Shown: positions 11,763 to 22,639 of the stretch, piece after piece | Layout: every line of letters starts with the position of its first letter | Position numbering within the stretch: position 1 is the stretch's first letter | Assembly: GCF_963678635.1 (NCBI RefSeq) | Contig: NC_087068.1 | Span: 41,315,649 to 41,379,648, forward strand | Source of the DNA: Symsagittifera roscoffensis | Lineage: Eukaryota; Xenacoelomorpha; Acoela; Convolutidae | Length of the DNA: 64,000 bases | Reading direction: 5' to 3' | The notes under the pieces: generated by a model | Database searches by the model: none | Seen by the model: the letters and a program-made list of their open reading frames with translations, nothing else | Told to the model about the DNA's origin: nothing | Program-made: the position numbers and the translations under genes

Positions 11763-12424
11763 GGACACAAAACAACGACAATCAATCGACCAGAATTTAA
11801 CAAAACTTGCCGAAACTGCAGGATTTGCAGATATTTATACAAAGACTACAGCGGATATTTTAAGGATATTAAAGATTACATATATTTAAACGGTGAAAAA
11901 TACCGACCACAAGATATTTCACCTATAATTCTTGCTTTCTAGGATGGCCCTATTACATCTTAGAAAGACTAACTATCTTATACGCTATGTTTAATTTTAT
12001 AGGGTTTCTTTTCTCACTGTTAAACCGCCAAGCAAGTGTAGCACGTATAATATTCGCAGGATTTTTTGGAATATTTTAATCATCAATTAATGAAATACTT
12101 TTAGATGCACAAATAAAAGAATATAATACAAAAGTTTCCACAAGACCAAACACATATGACGAAGAACAAAATAATGCAGATACAGCACCAACAGCAAAAC
12201 AGATACCAATCCCACCACAAAACCATCCATTATCATTAGTTCCCCGAAATTTTCGAAATTTAGCAATCACAAATAATCCAAATTTCAGACCAAATACAAC
12301 ACAAAGTCCCATTCAACACATAATGACACATCATTCACAAATTGATAATACATATAAACAAACTATCGAACAAACCCATACCACCACTTTTCAGTCTCAA
12401 AACAATTATTTTTTTTAGCCCACG

Positions 12425-12877
12425 ATGAGCCGACAAAATGGATCCCTCCATCGCTCAAATTCCTACCCTGCCAACCTCTAAACCCAAATCCCAATTATCC
12501 CACTTTTTGTTTTCCCGCCATCCGATTCTCCAGTTAATAATATACCATCAAGCACGAATTCAGATACTAACTCAGATATTTCAGTTTTTCATACCATCTC
12601 ACAATTTAACAACTCCGATATAGAAACTCCCGACGAATTCGCAGACTCCGAACCATCTCCCTCTACCTATACCCAGACCAACTATTCAGCTTTTTCAAAA
12701 CCCCCCTTTCGACCCATCCAAACCAGTCAATCACTCCCCACCCTTTCCACTCATTCTTACGCTTCCCAGTTTACCCCAACCTATTCTCCCTTCAATTCCG
12801 ACAGATCAAATAATAACTCCACAGATAATATTCAAATTTCCGAAGAACTTGACAACTTTATTACACTGCAACAATAA
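12425..12877 (+). pseudogene. ORF2: Ser/Thr/Pro-rich protein downstream of envelope
   Basis: Starts with ATG seven bases after the envelope stop and stays in one frame for 150 codons to the TAA at 12,875, except for one TAA at codon 19. That codon is glutamine (CAA) in the related copies at 48.9, 51.0 and 52.7 kb, so the stop is a simple C-to-T change. The protein begins MSRQNGSLHRSNSYPANL, is rich in Ser, Thr, Pro and Asn, has a central acidic patch (IETPDEFADSEPSP), and ends ISEELDNFITLQQ. Low-complexity composition fits a disordered accessory or phosphoprotein-like product. I do not recognise the family. The homologues on the minus strand (about 46.3-46.7, 48.8-49.1, 50.7-51.1, 52.6-52.8 kb) show that it is a real element gene. 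Confidence 0.6.
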
Positions 12878-12878
12878 T

Positions 12879-14234
12879 TAACATACCCCCCACTCTTACG
12901 ATACATGAACTATCATCAACAGTAACGTCATCAAATCCACCAACACCTACACCACTCTCAGATTACACTCCATCATTAGCTCAATCATCCACATCCACCG
13001 AAACATCTACCAGCACTAACCGAGCTTACCGCACTATTAAACGAAAATTCCCAAATCACCCATTTACAACCAAACCCGGAACAGACAGCAAACATATCAA
13101 CCACCCAGAACACACAAATACAAAAAACTTCCTTCAAATAACCCTACCCTCATTTCCACAATATATCTTAAATACTTCTACCACTACTAATGAAACACAA
13201 ATTTTTGTTGATGAGCACGTTTTAAGGCTAACACTTCATTGGACAGCGTATTACAATTATACTAACCCCCTTTGTCTACCACTCACTAATACTAATGAAA
13301 ATATCGAAAGAAACAAAAATGTACTATATAGACCCACCACATCACTAACACCTCGACAATTTACATACGGTGGATATAAAAAATTACTAAAAACATTTAC
13401 AGCAACCCCGAGCTAACGATTACTCAATTGAATACTATGATCATAATATCATCCGCCCTAACCAAGATCAGTTTTTAGACGAAGATCGCTTTGCAAACGC
13501 GCAACTGACCGAAATTTTTTTTTATTAAAAAACCATACTTATTTACACTTAATATTTGATAAAAAGCACGATCATATAATTTCAGAAGCACTAGTTGACA
13601 TACAAGCATATGAAAGCTTCTATGATAATTTTCAGTTATTTTCACTAAATTTTCATTTTCTTTCACCACAGGAACGCTATTTGCACTGTTCCCACGATAT
13701 AATGTTACGCACTAAACAAAAGCACACTTACACATATAATCGTTTTATACAAAAACATTTTGATTTACACACACCATCACGACAACCCCACCATCGTTTT
13801 TAGTTTATTAACTCGAAATACACGTCACCTTTTTTTCTTAATTTTACATACTGCATTGAAAATACTAACTCCACGGCATCCTCCGCAACTACGACCCAGT
13901 CACCCAAAAGTATATATTCTGTCCCATCACGAAGACGTTCAATGATGAATAATCAAGACCCTTCATTATTCCGCATGAATTCATACAACCTATTGAAATC
14001 CGCATCCTAGAGTTTATTCATAATATTAAATATAATCATAAAATTTACAACCTAATCCAAAACACACCTCATGAATTCGCAGTAGGCATCGAAGAACTAA
14101 ACACCATCAACGCACTCCAATTGCTTTGGCCACTGCTGCAAGCTAAAAATGTCATATGCATACTAGCCAAGTTATTAACAATATCAGACTTGATTCACGA
14201 AATCTTTCCACATGGCTTTTTCCCATTTGAATAA
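12879..14234 (+). pseudogene. ORF3: unrecognised protein, frameshifted
   Basis: Coding-like sequence continues for about 450 codons after ORF2 but changes frame. It is open at 12,879-13,413 (Ser/Thr/Pro-rich, then a structured region with ETQIFVDEHVLRLTLHWTAY). It shifts near 13,405 (DQFLDEDRFANAQL at about 13,470-13,505), then again near 13,530 (DHIISEALVDIQAYESFY at about 13,570-13,625). The C-terminal block is at about 13,960-14,234 (EFAVGIEELNTINALQLLWPL) and ends in TAA. The later part is predicted to be a compact mixed-composition protein unlike the disordered ORF2. No family is recognised. It could be a nucleoprotein-like, accessory or structural product. The start is unclear: no ATG lies in the first open frame, so it may once have been fused to ORF2. 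Confidence 0.45.
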
Positions 14235-15660
14235 GGTAAATATGAATTAAAATAAATTTAACTAATATTTTCAAAATGGTACTAACCATTTTCTATCAAT
14301 GTTTAATTTATTTTTTAATTTATGTTTAATTTATTTCTATCAATGTTTAATCACAATCATCTACAAAACAGAAAAAAGACAAATAAAAATACAAACTTGT
14401 TAGTTTATAATACAACTCAAGTAAAATTCTTTTGCTAAAACTCTTTTGCTACGACTAAATCTTTCGCACTAAATAATGTAGTAAAATTCATACCCAATGT
14501 AGTAATTTCATTTATAAATTATTTCCCTAAGAAGCAGTAAAACTAAATACGATGAAAATTTATAATTTTGAAATTCCCCAAAAGCAGTAAAATTCAAATT
14601 CCAAGCTAAAAATTCATAAAAATGAGAAAGCAGTACTAACCTTTTCAATATTTTCTTTCATTCGCACAAGAATTCTATCCACACTCGCACAGCTCGCCCA
14701 CGAAGAATTGTTTAAAATACTGATTTTATGTTTCAAGTTTTCACTAACAACAACTCAAACAAGCAATAACAAGTTTTCAACTTTTTTTTAACCCGGTTGG
14801 AAAAAAATTATATACTAAACCAAATTAACCAACGCAGCTTACTAAACACCACAAGTCGTAAAATAACAGCAAGACTAAGAAAAGAAAACCAACGGTACCC
14901 ATACCGGATTAACCCAGCTTAAAACTGGATAATTTATTCTTTTGAAGACTATTATAAAGTCTAAGAAAAAAATAATGAAACACAAAAAAGTCGTAAGACA
15001 AACCCAAACCAAAAATAATTTGATTTTTGAAAAAGGACACAACCAAAGTAACATAAGAAACACCAGAAAAAACCAACATTTAATGTTATTACATAACAGG
15101 ACCTCTCGAAGAAACAGCATGAAATCATACTCCCACTCCTGGCCTAACCCACCAGAGAAGGACGTCCTGAGCATGCTTATAGCCGGCCTAACCCATCGCG
15201 CTACACCCACGCTTTGTGACCACACTTCAATTTTTAATAAGAGAACTAAAATAAAAACGCTTTTGTGAAAACAACTAATTAAGATGATGACTAAAAACTA
15301 AATTAACAAAAGTTTATATAATGTAAATCATAATATGCAGTATATAGATCATACACAACAACAAAGACAAACATCTAAAGGCTAGACGATCCCATCACAC
15401 TCGAACAAAAGAATGGCTAAACACAACCGACATGCCGTCCACACTCACGACTCGAAGAATTTAGATTACTACTTGACTTCGCAGAAAAAGACTTCATTGA
15501 ACCAGACCAATGACCACCTCGATGTCCAAGTATACGTACAGATCCAAGTTACAACAGATCCGAGTTACGAGAAACCGGATAAGAAAATGATAATCGCCAA
15601 ATGTCAACGTTAATCATCCATCCTTCAATTACAGAAAGAAAGATAAAACTAAAAAAACTC
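14235..15660 (+). other. 3' region of envelope element, no clear gene
   Basis: Continues the element: segments near 14,815-14,900 (TTAACCAACGCAGC) and onward have counterparts in the minus-strand copy at 44.6-44.9 kb. There is a lysine/arginine/asparagine-rich 108-codon ORF at 14,942-15,268, and a coding-like stretch at about 15,450-15,740 (EEFRLLLDFAEKDFIEPD, with stops). Neither is recognised. Repeats of GCAGTAAAATTC occur at 14,470-14,640. Confidence 0.4.
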
Positions 15661-16170
15661 TGTAAACCACGGATGGGTGGAACCTGATCTAAACTACATT
15701 TTATTGTTGGATATAAATTAGATATTTTATCACTATAAAATATTTAATACTAACCAATCATAATCCATTTAACTAACAACCCTCTTTTTTGTAAGTGCTG
15801 AAATTACTTGTAATTTCAGTACCAGAGAGATTTGAAATTAACTTAGAAATTAGTTACCTCTTCAAGAGAACTTCAGCAGCCGCAATAAAACCACTATACT
15901 CTAGATCTTTTGAGCCTAGCAGAGACTATATAAATACCCTGAGACTAGTAGATATAAGAGTAAGATTAGGATCGGTATTAGACTGAGAAGTTGCACGAAT
16001 CTATCCGGCCGAAAATAAGATAGCGTGACGAGCAGACGGTGTACCCTATCCGAAAATACTCATAACAGTTATACACATAACATACAAACTCACCATACCA
16101 AAGAAGATCTCACACACAACTTCCTTTTCAAATTAAAGTTTTGAAGTGAGAAATTAAAAAACGTAGTTCT
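15661..16170 (+). repeat. LTR-like promoter region of the envelope element
   Basis: This stretch is conserved with the reversed copy at about 43,560-44,083. Shared blocks include CGGATGG, TGTAAG.GCTGAAA, GAGACTAG followed by ATATAAGAGT, AGAAGTTGCACGAATCTA and GTGACGAGCAGACGGTG. A TATA box lies in the middle, as in an LTR. The start may be TGTAAACC at 15,661 or TGTAAGTG at 15,791. No second LTR exists to fix the ends, so the boundaries are inferred. Confidence 0.45.
15927..15936 (+). promoter_or_regulatory. TATA box of the envelope-element LTR-like region
   Basis: TATATAAATA, 15 bases upstream of the conserved GAGACTAGTAG-ATATAAGAG block. The minus-strand copy keeps an AT-rich TATATAATATAT at the same place (about 43,850-43,864). 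Confidence 0.45.
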
Positions 16171-16442
16171 TTCTTGCTTACGCTGCTGTTCCAAAAAAAA
16201 TCCGTGTTAGTGTTCCATGAATGACAGTTATCTCTAGCTCTATTTAAGCCTACTCAACTCTACCTAACCTAGATAAAGTTTAAAATAACTGGTTATTGAC
16301 GATTTGAAATGAAACATATTGTCATTTAATTTGAAGCAATTAAATTAGTCGGTTATAACCAATTGTACTGAATTACAACTATACATTTTTTTCCTAAAAG
16401 CAATCTAACACTTCAGAACGCCTTAAAATAAATGATTTGATG

Positions 16443-16680
16443 TCGTATCCAGAATGTGTTTGTTGAAAAGTTTGACCTGAAAAATAGTTTCTTCAAAAAA
16501 CATTCTAAAACCTTCATACAACATCAAGCTTAGCCTATTTTTTTTGTAAGTTAGAGTAAAATTATTCTATTTTTTTTTGAAACTCTTTGACCCGCGTCTC
16601 CCAATCTCTGTCTCTGACTCCTTTCTGTTTTCTTTCTTATTACGAAATTTGAAAAACGTCTTATTCACGTGACTTTTTTT
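16443..16680 (+). repeat. Duplicated segment A, first copy
   Basis: About 237 bp (beginning TCGTATCCAGAATGTG, ending CACGTGACTTTTTTT) that recurs almost unchanged at 17,682-17,917. It has no coding potential. Confidence 0.9.
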
Positions 16681-17481
16681 GGTCTAATCGAAACTATAGA
16701 ACTCGCAGACAATAACATTTGCATCAAATTACTTTCGTTTTTCTGCACTTCAAGAAATTGCTTTTAAAGCCGTTCGAGTATCAATTATGAATGAGTTAGC
16801 GTTTGAATTGGCATCATTTGCGTAACTTTACGATTCTATTGGCTCCAGCTAACATCTTCAGCGCCCTCAAAGAGAAAAACGGGTACAAGTTTTATTGATG
16901 GGCCTAGTATAATCGCCGGTTGACAAAACTAAACGCATATCATTGACCGACAGCAAAAGATCTGAGCTACAAGTTTAAATTTTTCAAAAACGAAGAGCTT
17001 ACCAAATTTTACCGGGTCTGGAAATGCCAGTTTTCACCATAACCACTACGTTGTGCATCGTAGTGAACTCTTTCTCGAATTAGCGGAGAAAGAATTGTTC
17101 AGGCTTCGAAATATTTTAAGCAGTATTTCGAATTGTTCAGTATGGCAACTCAGCTGTTTTGTACAATTTCACGCTTCTTGAAAAACTTAAAAATGGTTAT
17201 TAAGAGCTTTTCAAAATAAAAAATTTGAGGTTTTCATAGAGTGTAACTCTGATCATTTGCTCTTGATCTATCAAAAACGATTTGATTAAAACCCAGCTAG
17301 TGTTGTTTAAAATCATAATTGAAAACAAGCATTTTGGAAAATGAAACTTGAACTTGCGCTCAAAATTTCCATGAGTGAAAAGTATCCACGAATATTTTCT
17401 TCAATCATTAAAAAAAACCTTCAATTGTTATTCGATGTTGAAGAGCAGAGAACCATTTCGCAGAGAAAATAACTTGTTTTT
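16681..17481. other. No gene seen
   Basis: AT-rich stretch without recognisable ORF or RNA gene. It separates the two copies of segment A. Confidence 0.45.
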
Positions 17482-18113
17482 ACATTTTTTGTCGAGTTTT
17501 TCCCCTCACATGCAGTTTCTAATTCAATGGAATATTTACAAAACCAAGGCCAAATAAGTATTCTTTTGTCTTATAAACTCTACGGATTCAAATTATAAGT
17601 GTAACGAGTGGTTTTACGAAGTTGATTATGAAGACCAAATATGTTTGTCGTGGCCGTATTAGTCTCTATGTAAATTGTCGTATCCAGAATGTGTTTGTTG
17701 AAAAGTTTGACCTGAAAAATAGTTTTTTCAAAAAACATTCTAAAACCTTCATACAACATCAAGCTTAGCCTATTTTTTTTGTAAGTTAGAGTAAAATTAT
17801 TCTATTTTTTTTTTGAAACTCTTTGACCCGCGTCTCCCAATCTCTGTCTCTGACTCCTTTCTGTTTTCTTTCTTATTACGAAATTTGAAAAACGTCTTAT
17901 TCACGTGACTTTTTTTACATTTTTTGTCGAGTTGTTCCCTCACATGCAGTTTCTAATTCAATGGAATATTTACGAAACCAAGGCCAAATAAGTATTCTTT
18001 TGTCTTATAAACTCTACGGATTCAAATTATAAGTGTAACGAGTGGTTTTACGAAGTTGATTATGAAGACCAAATATGTTTGTCGTGGCCGTATTAGTCTC
18101 TATGTAAATTGTC
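17482..18113 (+). repeat. B-A'-B' mosaic duplication
   Basis: Segment B (17,482-17,681) is followed without spacer by A' (17,682-17,917, a copy of 16,443-16,680) and then B' (17,918-18,113, a near copy of B). The B-A' join falls within TGTAAATTG|TCGTATCC, whereas B' continues as TGTAAATTGTCATAACAATCGG, which is the normal continuation of the interspersed repeat family. Confidence 0.85.
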
Positions 18114-18294
18114 ATAACAATCGGACAAGGTGGTCAACAAATTTACTTGTAAAAATTTGCAGGTGGGGGGAAGTTAAAAGAGCCGGTGTTTTTTTTCCTT
18201 TCCCGCCTACAAATTTTCGAAGATAAAATTTTCGTTTTTTTCTGCCGATTACTATGAAAAACGACATGCGGACTAATCAGGCTATCACAAAATT
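18114..18294. repeat. Interspersed repeat flank of element 1
   Basis: Continues the family seen at 29.4-29.5 kb (ACAATCGGACAA, AAATTTGCAGGTGGGG, AAAAGAGCC). Element 1 is inserted at its far side. The five bases before the LTR are AAATT, against AAGTT after the other LTR. Confidence 0.6.
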
Positions 18295-18752
18295 TATTCC
18301 GGCCTTTTTTAAAACTTATTTATATTTTATAAAAACAGGAAACAGAAGCGGTTTAATTCAAGAGAATCAATAAACGGCGAATTTTAGTAATTTTTATTGC
18401 ACGGAATTAGCAACAACATTACACGTATCAAGTTAAAAAGTGGGCTTTTTCATGCCCTGATTTGTGTGATTTATGTGTTTTTTCACAATGAGTTCATACT
18501 TAGTTCACGCAGTTTAATTAACAGAAACTCAATTGCCTACCAATTTTGAACCGACTAAAATAATAGCATTTTATGTTCTGTTAGGTTCGGCTCGAATAGG
18601 ATTCTCAAATGAAACGACTTAGGTGAGAATCGAACCCACGCCGAACTCCCCGGAACGCACTATGTATACGCTGAGCTATATAGCTGGTATTGCTACGCAA
18701 CTATACTGACTTTGTACTATACTTTCAACTTTAATGCTATGTAGCATTAACA
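18295..18752 (-). repeat. 3' LTR of element 1
   Basis: 458 bp, matching the 5' LTR at 27,119-27,576 and both LTRs of element 2. Carries the tRNA-like block. It differs from its partner by more substitutions than the LTR pair of element 2 does, pointing to an older insertion. Confidence 0.9.
18616..18685 (-). promoter_or_regulatory. tRNA-like block with Pol III A and B boxes (LTR)
   Basis: On the minus strand: TAGCTCAG (A box) and GGTTCGATTC (B box) at tRNA-like spacing. The T arm is perfect (GTGGG/CTCAC stem with one G-T pair, 7-nt TTCGATT loop). The acceptor strands do not pair and the D stem is absent, so it is not a functional tRNA gene. Present at the same place in all five LTRs of the window. 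Confidence 0.75.
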
Positions 18753-20125
18753 TTCTCCACCCCCGAAGGAGCGAGAGCCGGAACGAGCTTAACGAGCGGC
18801 CGAGTGTGGTTTCCGGAAACGGTCCTTAGGTTGGCGGAGCGGGCGGTGTTGTCTTTGTCGTAGTTTAGCGACATTATGCGTGCTAATGGGTAGTGGCCCC
18901 TAGGGCTAGTGGATTCAACTAACCACACCATATCTCACGTTTTCAAAGAGTATTCGGGAGGAGCATGCCACTTAAATCTTTTATTGAGTGTAGGGACGTA
19001 CTCACTTAACCATCGCTGCCAAATTGCGTTTGCGTACGACTGCGCACGGGCATAGCGTTTTAAGTGAGATTAGTTTTTATTCGACCTTAGAGACGGAAAC
19101 GTTAGACTGTGCTGACCTAAGAGGAAATGATTCGGCGTCAAAGCCTCAAGACTATCGGGGTCGTCAGAAACGGGAGTGAGTGGACGGGCGTTTAGTGAAC
19201 CTTCAACTAGGCACATGGTTGTGTTCAAAATCTCCTCTGAGGTTGCATAAAACACACGCTTACAGATGCGCACCATTCGCTCCCATGCTCCACCTTGATG
19301 TGGTGCACTTGGTGGATTATACTTCCACTTAAAGTTTTTGTGTACGAGCGACAGTGGAGCTTCTGCGTTTCATTTTTAGATGCCTAGAAGAAGCTCTTTT
19401 TTGGCTCCTACAAAGTTTTTTCCGTTGTCCGACCAAATTATTGAGGGTGTTCCTCGCCTAGAAATAAAGCGCTCGATAGCCATCACACATGAACTTGTGT
19501 TCATGGATGGAACCAACTCAATGTGAATCAAAGATCGACGAATGGTTACATGAAATGGTCTAAAATAATGGACGCCGCAGTTCGAGAACGGTGGCTGGCG
19601 GTAACCTAGACGCTCCGCGGGAAGGTCAGACATCATTAGAGTAACGGTTTTTGCTTTTCGCTTTCTACAGCACACGCAATGTGTTTAAATTTTTCTTGAT
19701 GCAGATCTTAAGCGTAGTACGACAAATTGCTGATGAATGACGGAACGAAGGTAGTCGACTGACTGATGTTCGTGCTTAATGTGATAAAAACGGAGAAACA
19801 ATCGGATTAGGCGATGGCGGCTATCCAAAATTATTGGATGGCGAGTTTCGAATGCGGTTGCAGAGAGACGTTGGATACGGCCGGTAGATCGAGTTAAACC
19901 GTTCGGCCCGATAAAAGGCGAATATGATGATATACAGCTCGATATTTTAACATATTTTTTATCTGCTAATTGTTTACTTTCAGCTGGGAATGACTCTAAC
20001 TGCGAAAATTGCAAAAGTTTTTCCTCTGAAATGACAAGTTCTGCTGGATCAATTATAGCCTTATCTGGTGATCTGAAATGTCTATGCTTAAGTGAGAGTC
20101 TGAACATATATGCGACCAAACGCTT
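18737..20125 (-). pseudogene. Element 1 integrase with DUF5641-like tail
   Basis: The N-terminal zinc-binding region with HxxxxH spacing and CCRKRK is at about 19,660-19,800. The core is at about 19,400-19,600, then WSDNGKNFVG, NPPSAPHQGGAWERM, LNARPLTPV and the C-terminal DUF5641-like region ending inside the LTR. The first catalytic aspartate is histidine (GVHYF against GVDYF in element 2). A roughly 30-bp deletion removes residues after the core start, and several frameshifts split the frame (near 19,680, 19,370, 19,070 and 18,930). Confidence 0.85.
18753..18764 (-). other. Polypurine tract of element 1
   Basis: The sense strand reads GGGGGTGGAGAA directly before the TG of the 3' LTR. This is the expected primer site for second-strand DNA synthesis. 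Confidence 0.7.
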
Positions 20126-20284
20126 TATCTTGGAGAACGAGCTATACTCTTCCCAAGGGAAGGCAAAGTCAGTCGAAACTGCAGTGCGCGGAAAATTGGA
20201 AGAGACCTCTAAACCCTCATTTAGATCGTAGACCGGACCATCCAGGCGAATTTTGTCAGTAACTTCTCTAATTGGATTGAAAGT

Positions 20285-22630
20285 TCAATCAGAAGTTTTC
20301 AAAAAGGAAGGGCCGTTTGCCCAACTGCTTTGCTTGAGGGAGTCAGCAGTAATACCTCTAGTTCCGGTGTCAGTGCGGTTGTCTCCACTCAAAACATGGA
20401 ACCATTGGTCAATTAATGTTGACTCCAGAGTCTCGGCTACTCGGTTGGCTACAAAGACGGGCTGCTTGCTTGTCGAGTTCAACCACTGAAGGACTGTTGT
20501 GCTGTCAGTCCACATGAACACTTTGGAAACATTCAGTGTCAGAGCTTTCTCGATATAATCTTTTAGGCGACTAGCAAGAAGCGCAGCCTGAAGCTCCAAC
20601 TTCGGAATTGATAGCATCTTCATCGGGGCTACTCTTGCTTTACCGAAGACAAACGCTAGTTGACATTTGGAATAGGCGTTTTTCTGAGCTCGAAGGAATG
20701 CTACAGAACAGAAAACGTCCAATGAGCTATCACCGAACATGTGCAGCTCAACCTCATCTACTGGGAAGTCAAAATAGCAAAGAGGTATTTTGAGCTGCCC
20801 CAAAACTGGCAAGCCAGAGTGCCATTCAGTGAATCTGCGCCACAACTCAATTGGCAGTGGGTCGTCCCACTGTTGGCCACTCAATCTCCAGATATCTTTC
20901 AGTAGCAAACGTGCGCGTACGGTATACGGGACGACAAGACCGATGGGGTCAAACACGGAGGACACAAAACTAAGGACCGATTGCTGCGTAACAGAGTCTT
21001 TGAGTTCGCGGTTGACTCCTCTGTTTACAACCAACGTATCGGTGACGTGATCCCATTTGAGACCGAGAACATGCAATGCAGTTTCTAGATTAATCGCAGC
21101 GGTAATAATTTCCTTACTGTTGTTAGCGCTGGTCTTAGGGGGATTTAGTTTCGAAGACAAATTGGGAACGTTGCTAATAAATTTTGTAAGATTAAACCCA
21201 CCCAACTTAAGCAGTTCAACTAAACTGCGACTTAACATTAAAGCAGTTTCTGGGTTTTTCACAGACCCAAGGTAGTCATCCATGTAAAAATTGTTTAGCA
21301 CGGCGTAAGCGGCATCGGGTAACGATCTTGGTTATCGACGGCTTTTCGGCGAAGAGCTTAGTTAGCACTTGTCGGAGAATCTTTCGCTCCAAATATATGC
21401 CTTGTATATTGAAATACACTCACATCTGATGTGGGGTCCTCCCGCCACAAAAAACGCAAGGAACGTTGATCGCTTTCTATTAAGCCGACCTGCATAAACA
21501 TGCCTTCGATAACTGCGGAAATTGCGTATCTGTGCTCTCGGAAGCGCATTGAAACGAATAAAATGTTCTGAAGCAGATCGGGGCCGACGAGAATGGAGTT
21601 ATTCAATGAATTGCCGTGAAACCTAGAAGCACCGTTTAAAACGCGCCGATTTGCCCGGTTTGCCCGGTTTGTTCGGATTTAAAACTGGGTGGTGCGGTAC
21701 GTACCATTCTCGGTCTGAACGGTTTTTTGAGTCGTGATGGCTTCCGGGACTACGTAACCCTTCTCGACATCACTTCGGATATCTGATGCGTATTGAGTTT
21801 TCAGGTTAAAATCTTTCTCTAGACGCTGTTCAAGAGACTTAAACTGGACCAAGCGTAAAAGTTATCGGGAAGATGAATGTTGTCATCAGCCCAGAGCATT
21901 CCGACAACATAACGGCTGCCATCAAGAATCGTGGTAGAGTCAAGAATTTTTTGTGCACGTTTATCAGCTGAGGAACGGGGATCAGCTTGTTTAAACGTGC
22001 CATACGACTCTAGCTCGTACCATTTCTTCACTTGGTCAGCAAGTGCTACGTCTTCAACATTGCACTTGAAAGTGGTGGCTCGAACACCAATTGGTGGTGG
22101 AAGTGGGCCACTGAGAACCCAGCAATGGGCATACGGACAGCGACAGGAGTGTTTTGATTTCGTCCTTGGAAGTATTCGAGAGGCTTGATTGCATGAAAGA
22201 CATCCTGCCGTAATATCATCTCAACGTCGGAATAGTTGTAGACAATAGGTTTAATTGGCTGCAGATGTGGAAACCTGTCTTGAATGTTAATGTCAATGGT
22301 TTCGGAACCAACGCTCAAACTGTCTTTCACAAACGACGTAACCCTAAACGAGTATTCGTGGTGTTCGAATTTGGCAAAATTGGCAAAAACATTCACTTCG
22401 ACTTGTTGCGTGGGAACAGATTCCGTCGAATTGAAGCCGTTTACCAGATTATCTAGCTTTTGGCCAGTTAAATTTAAACGCTGTGCTAGGCCCGCCGAGA
22501 CCCATGAGTGGGTACAACAGGAAGCGCCCATCACAAGAGCAGTGGTCAAATCTGTGTGTGAACTTATTTCCAATTGAAGCACAGGAAGGAGTCCCGTTAA
22601 TTTCTTGTAAGACGGCGAACCGGCTACGTT
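20285..22630 (-). pseudogene. Element 1 protease, reverse transcriptase and RNase H
   Basis: The protease region (DUF1758-like) at about 22,480-22,540 reads MGASCCTHSW; element 2 has MCDSCCTHSW, so the catalytic aspartate is lost here. The protease/RT linker with VVGMLWADDN is at about 21,890. RT keeps FYMDDYLGS with the YMDDY codons at 21,272-21,286. RNase H keeps the FGDSSLDVF aspartate, the ELQAALLASRL glutamate, MWTDSTT and the terminal aspartate in a 338-codon open stretch (20,285-21,301), the longest intact piece of this element. Breaks lie near 22,030, 21,820, 21,610 and 21,330. Confidence 0.88.
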
Positions 22631-22639
22631 CGATGACGA

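Larger units (their letters stand above)
8852..12418 (+). pseudogene. Envelope-like glycoprotein, inactivated
   Basis: A discontinuous but readable glycoprotein gene that starts inside the gap. The ectodomain is rich in cysteines and aromatic residues. A well-kept stretch at about 11,035-11,305 includes ERTQI, a GNRS motif, several cysteines, IPIFY and FVDT, then a PC motif. Near 11,945-12,060 there are hydrophobic residues typical of a membrane anchor (ILYAMFNFIGFLF and IIFAGFFGIF). A hydrophilic, proline- and threonine-containing tail ends at a TAG at 12,416. The pattern resembles glycoproteins of chuviruses and of env-carrying BEL/Pao elements (class III fusion-protein type). This is recognised by pattern only, not by search. 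Breaks: stops near 8880, 9174, 9282, 10,833, 10,991, 11,941 and 12,079; frameshifts near 10,555 and 11,855; a 1045-bp LINE insertion; and an internal 226-bp duplication. Alternative: another retroviral env family. Confidence 0.55.

Noticed and set aside
18616..18685. A functional tRNA gene on the minus strand
   Set aside because: T arm and both promoter boxes are good, but acceptor strands do not pair, the D stem is missing, the base before the would-be anticodon is G rather than T, and the block lies inside an LTR in five copies.
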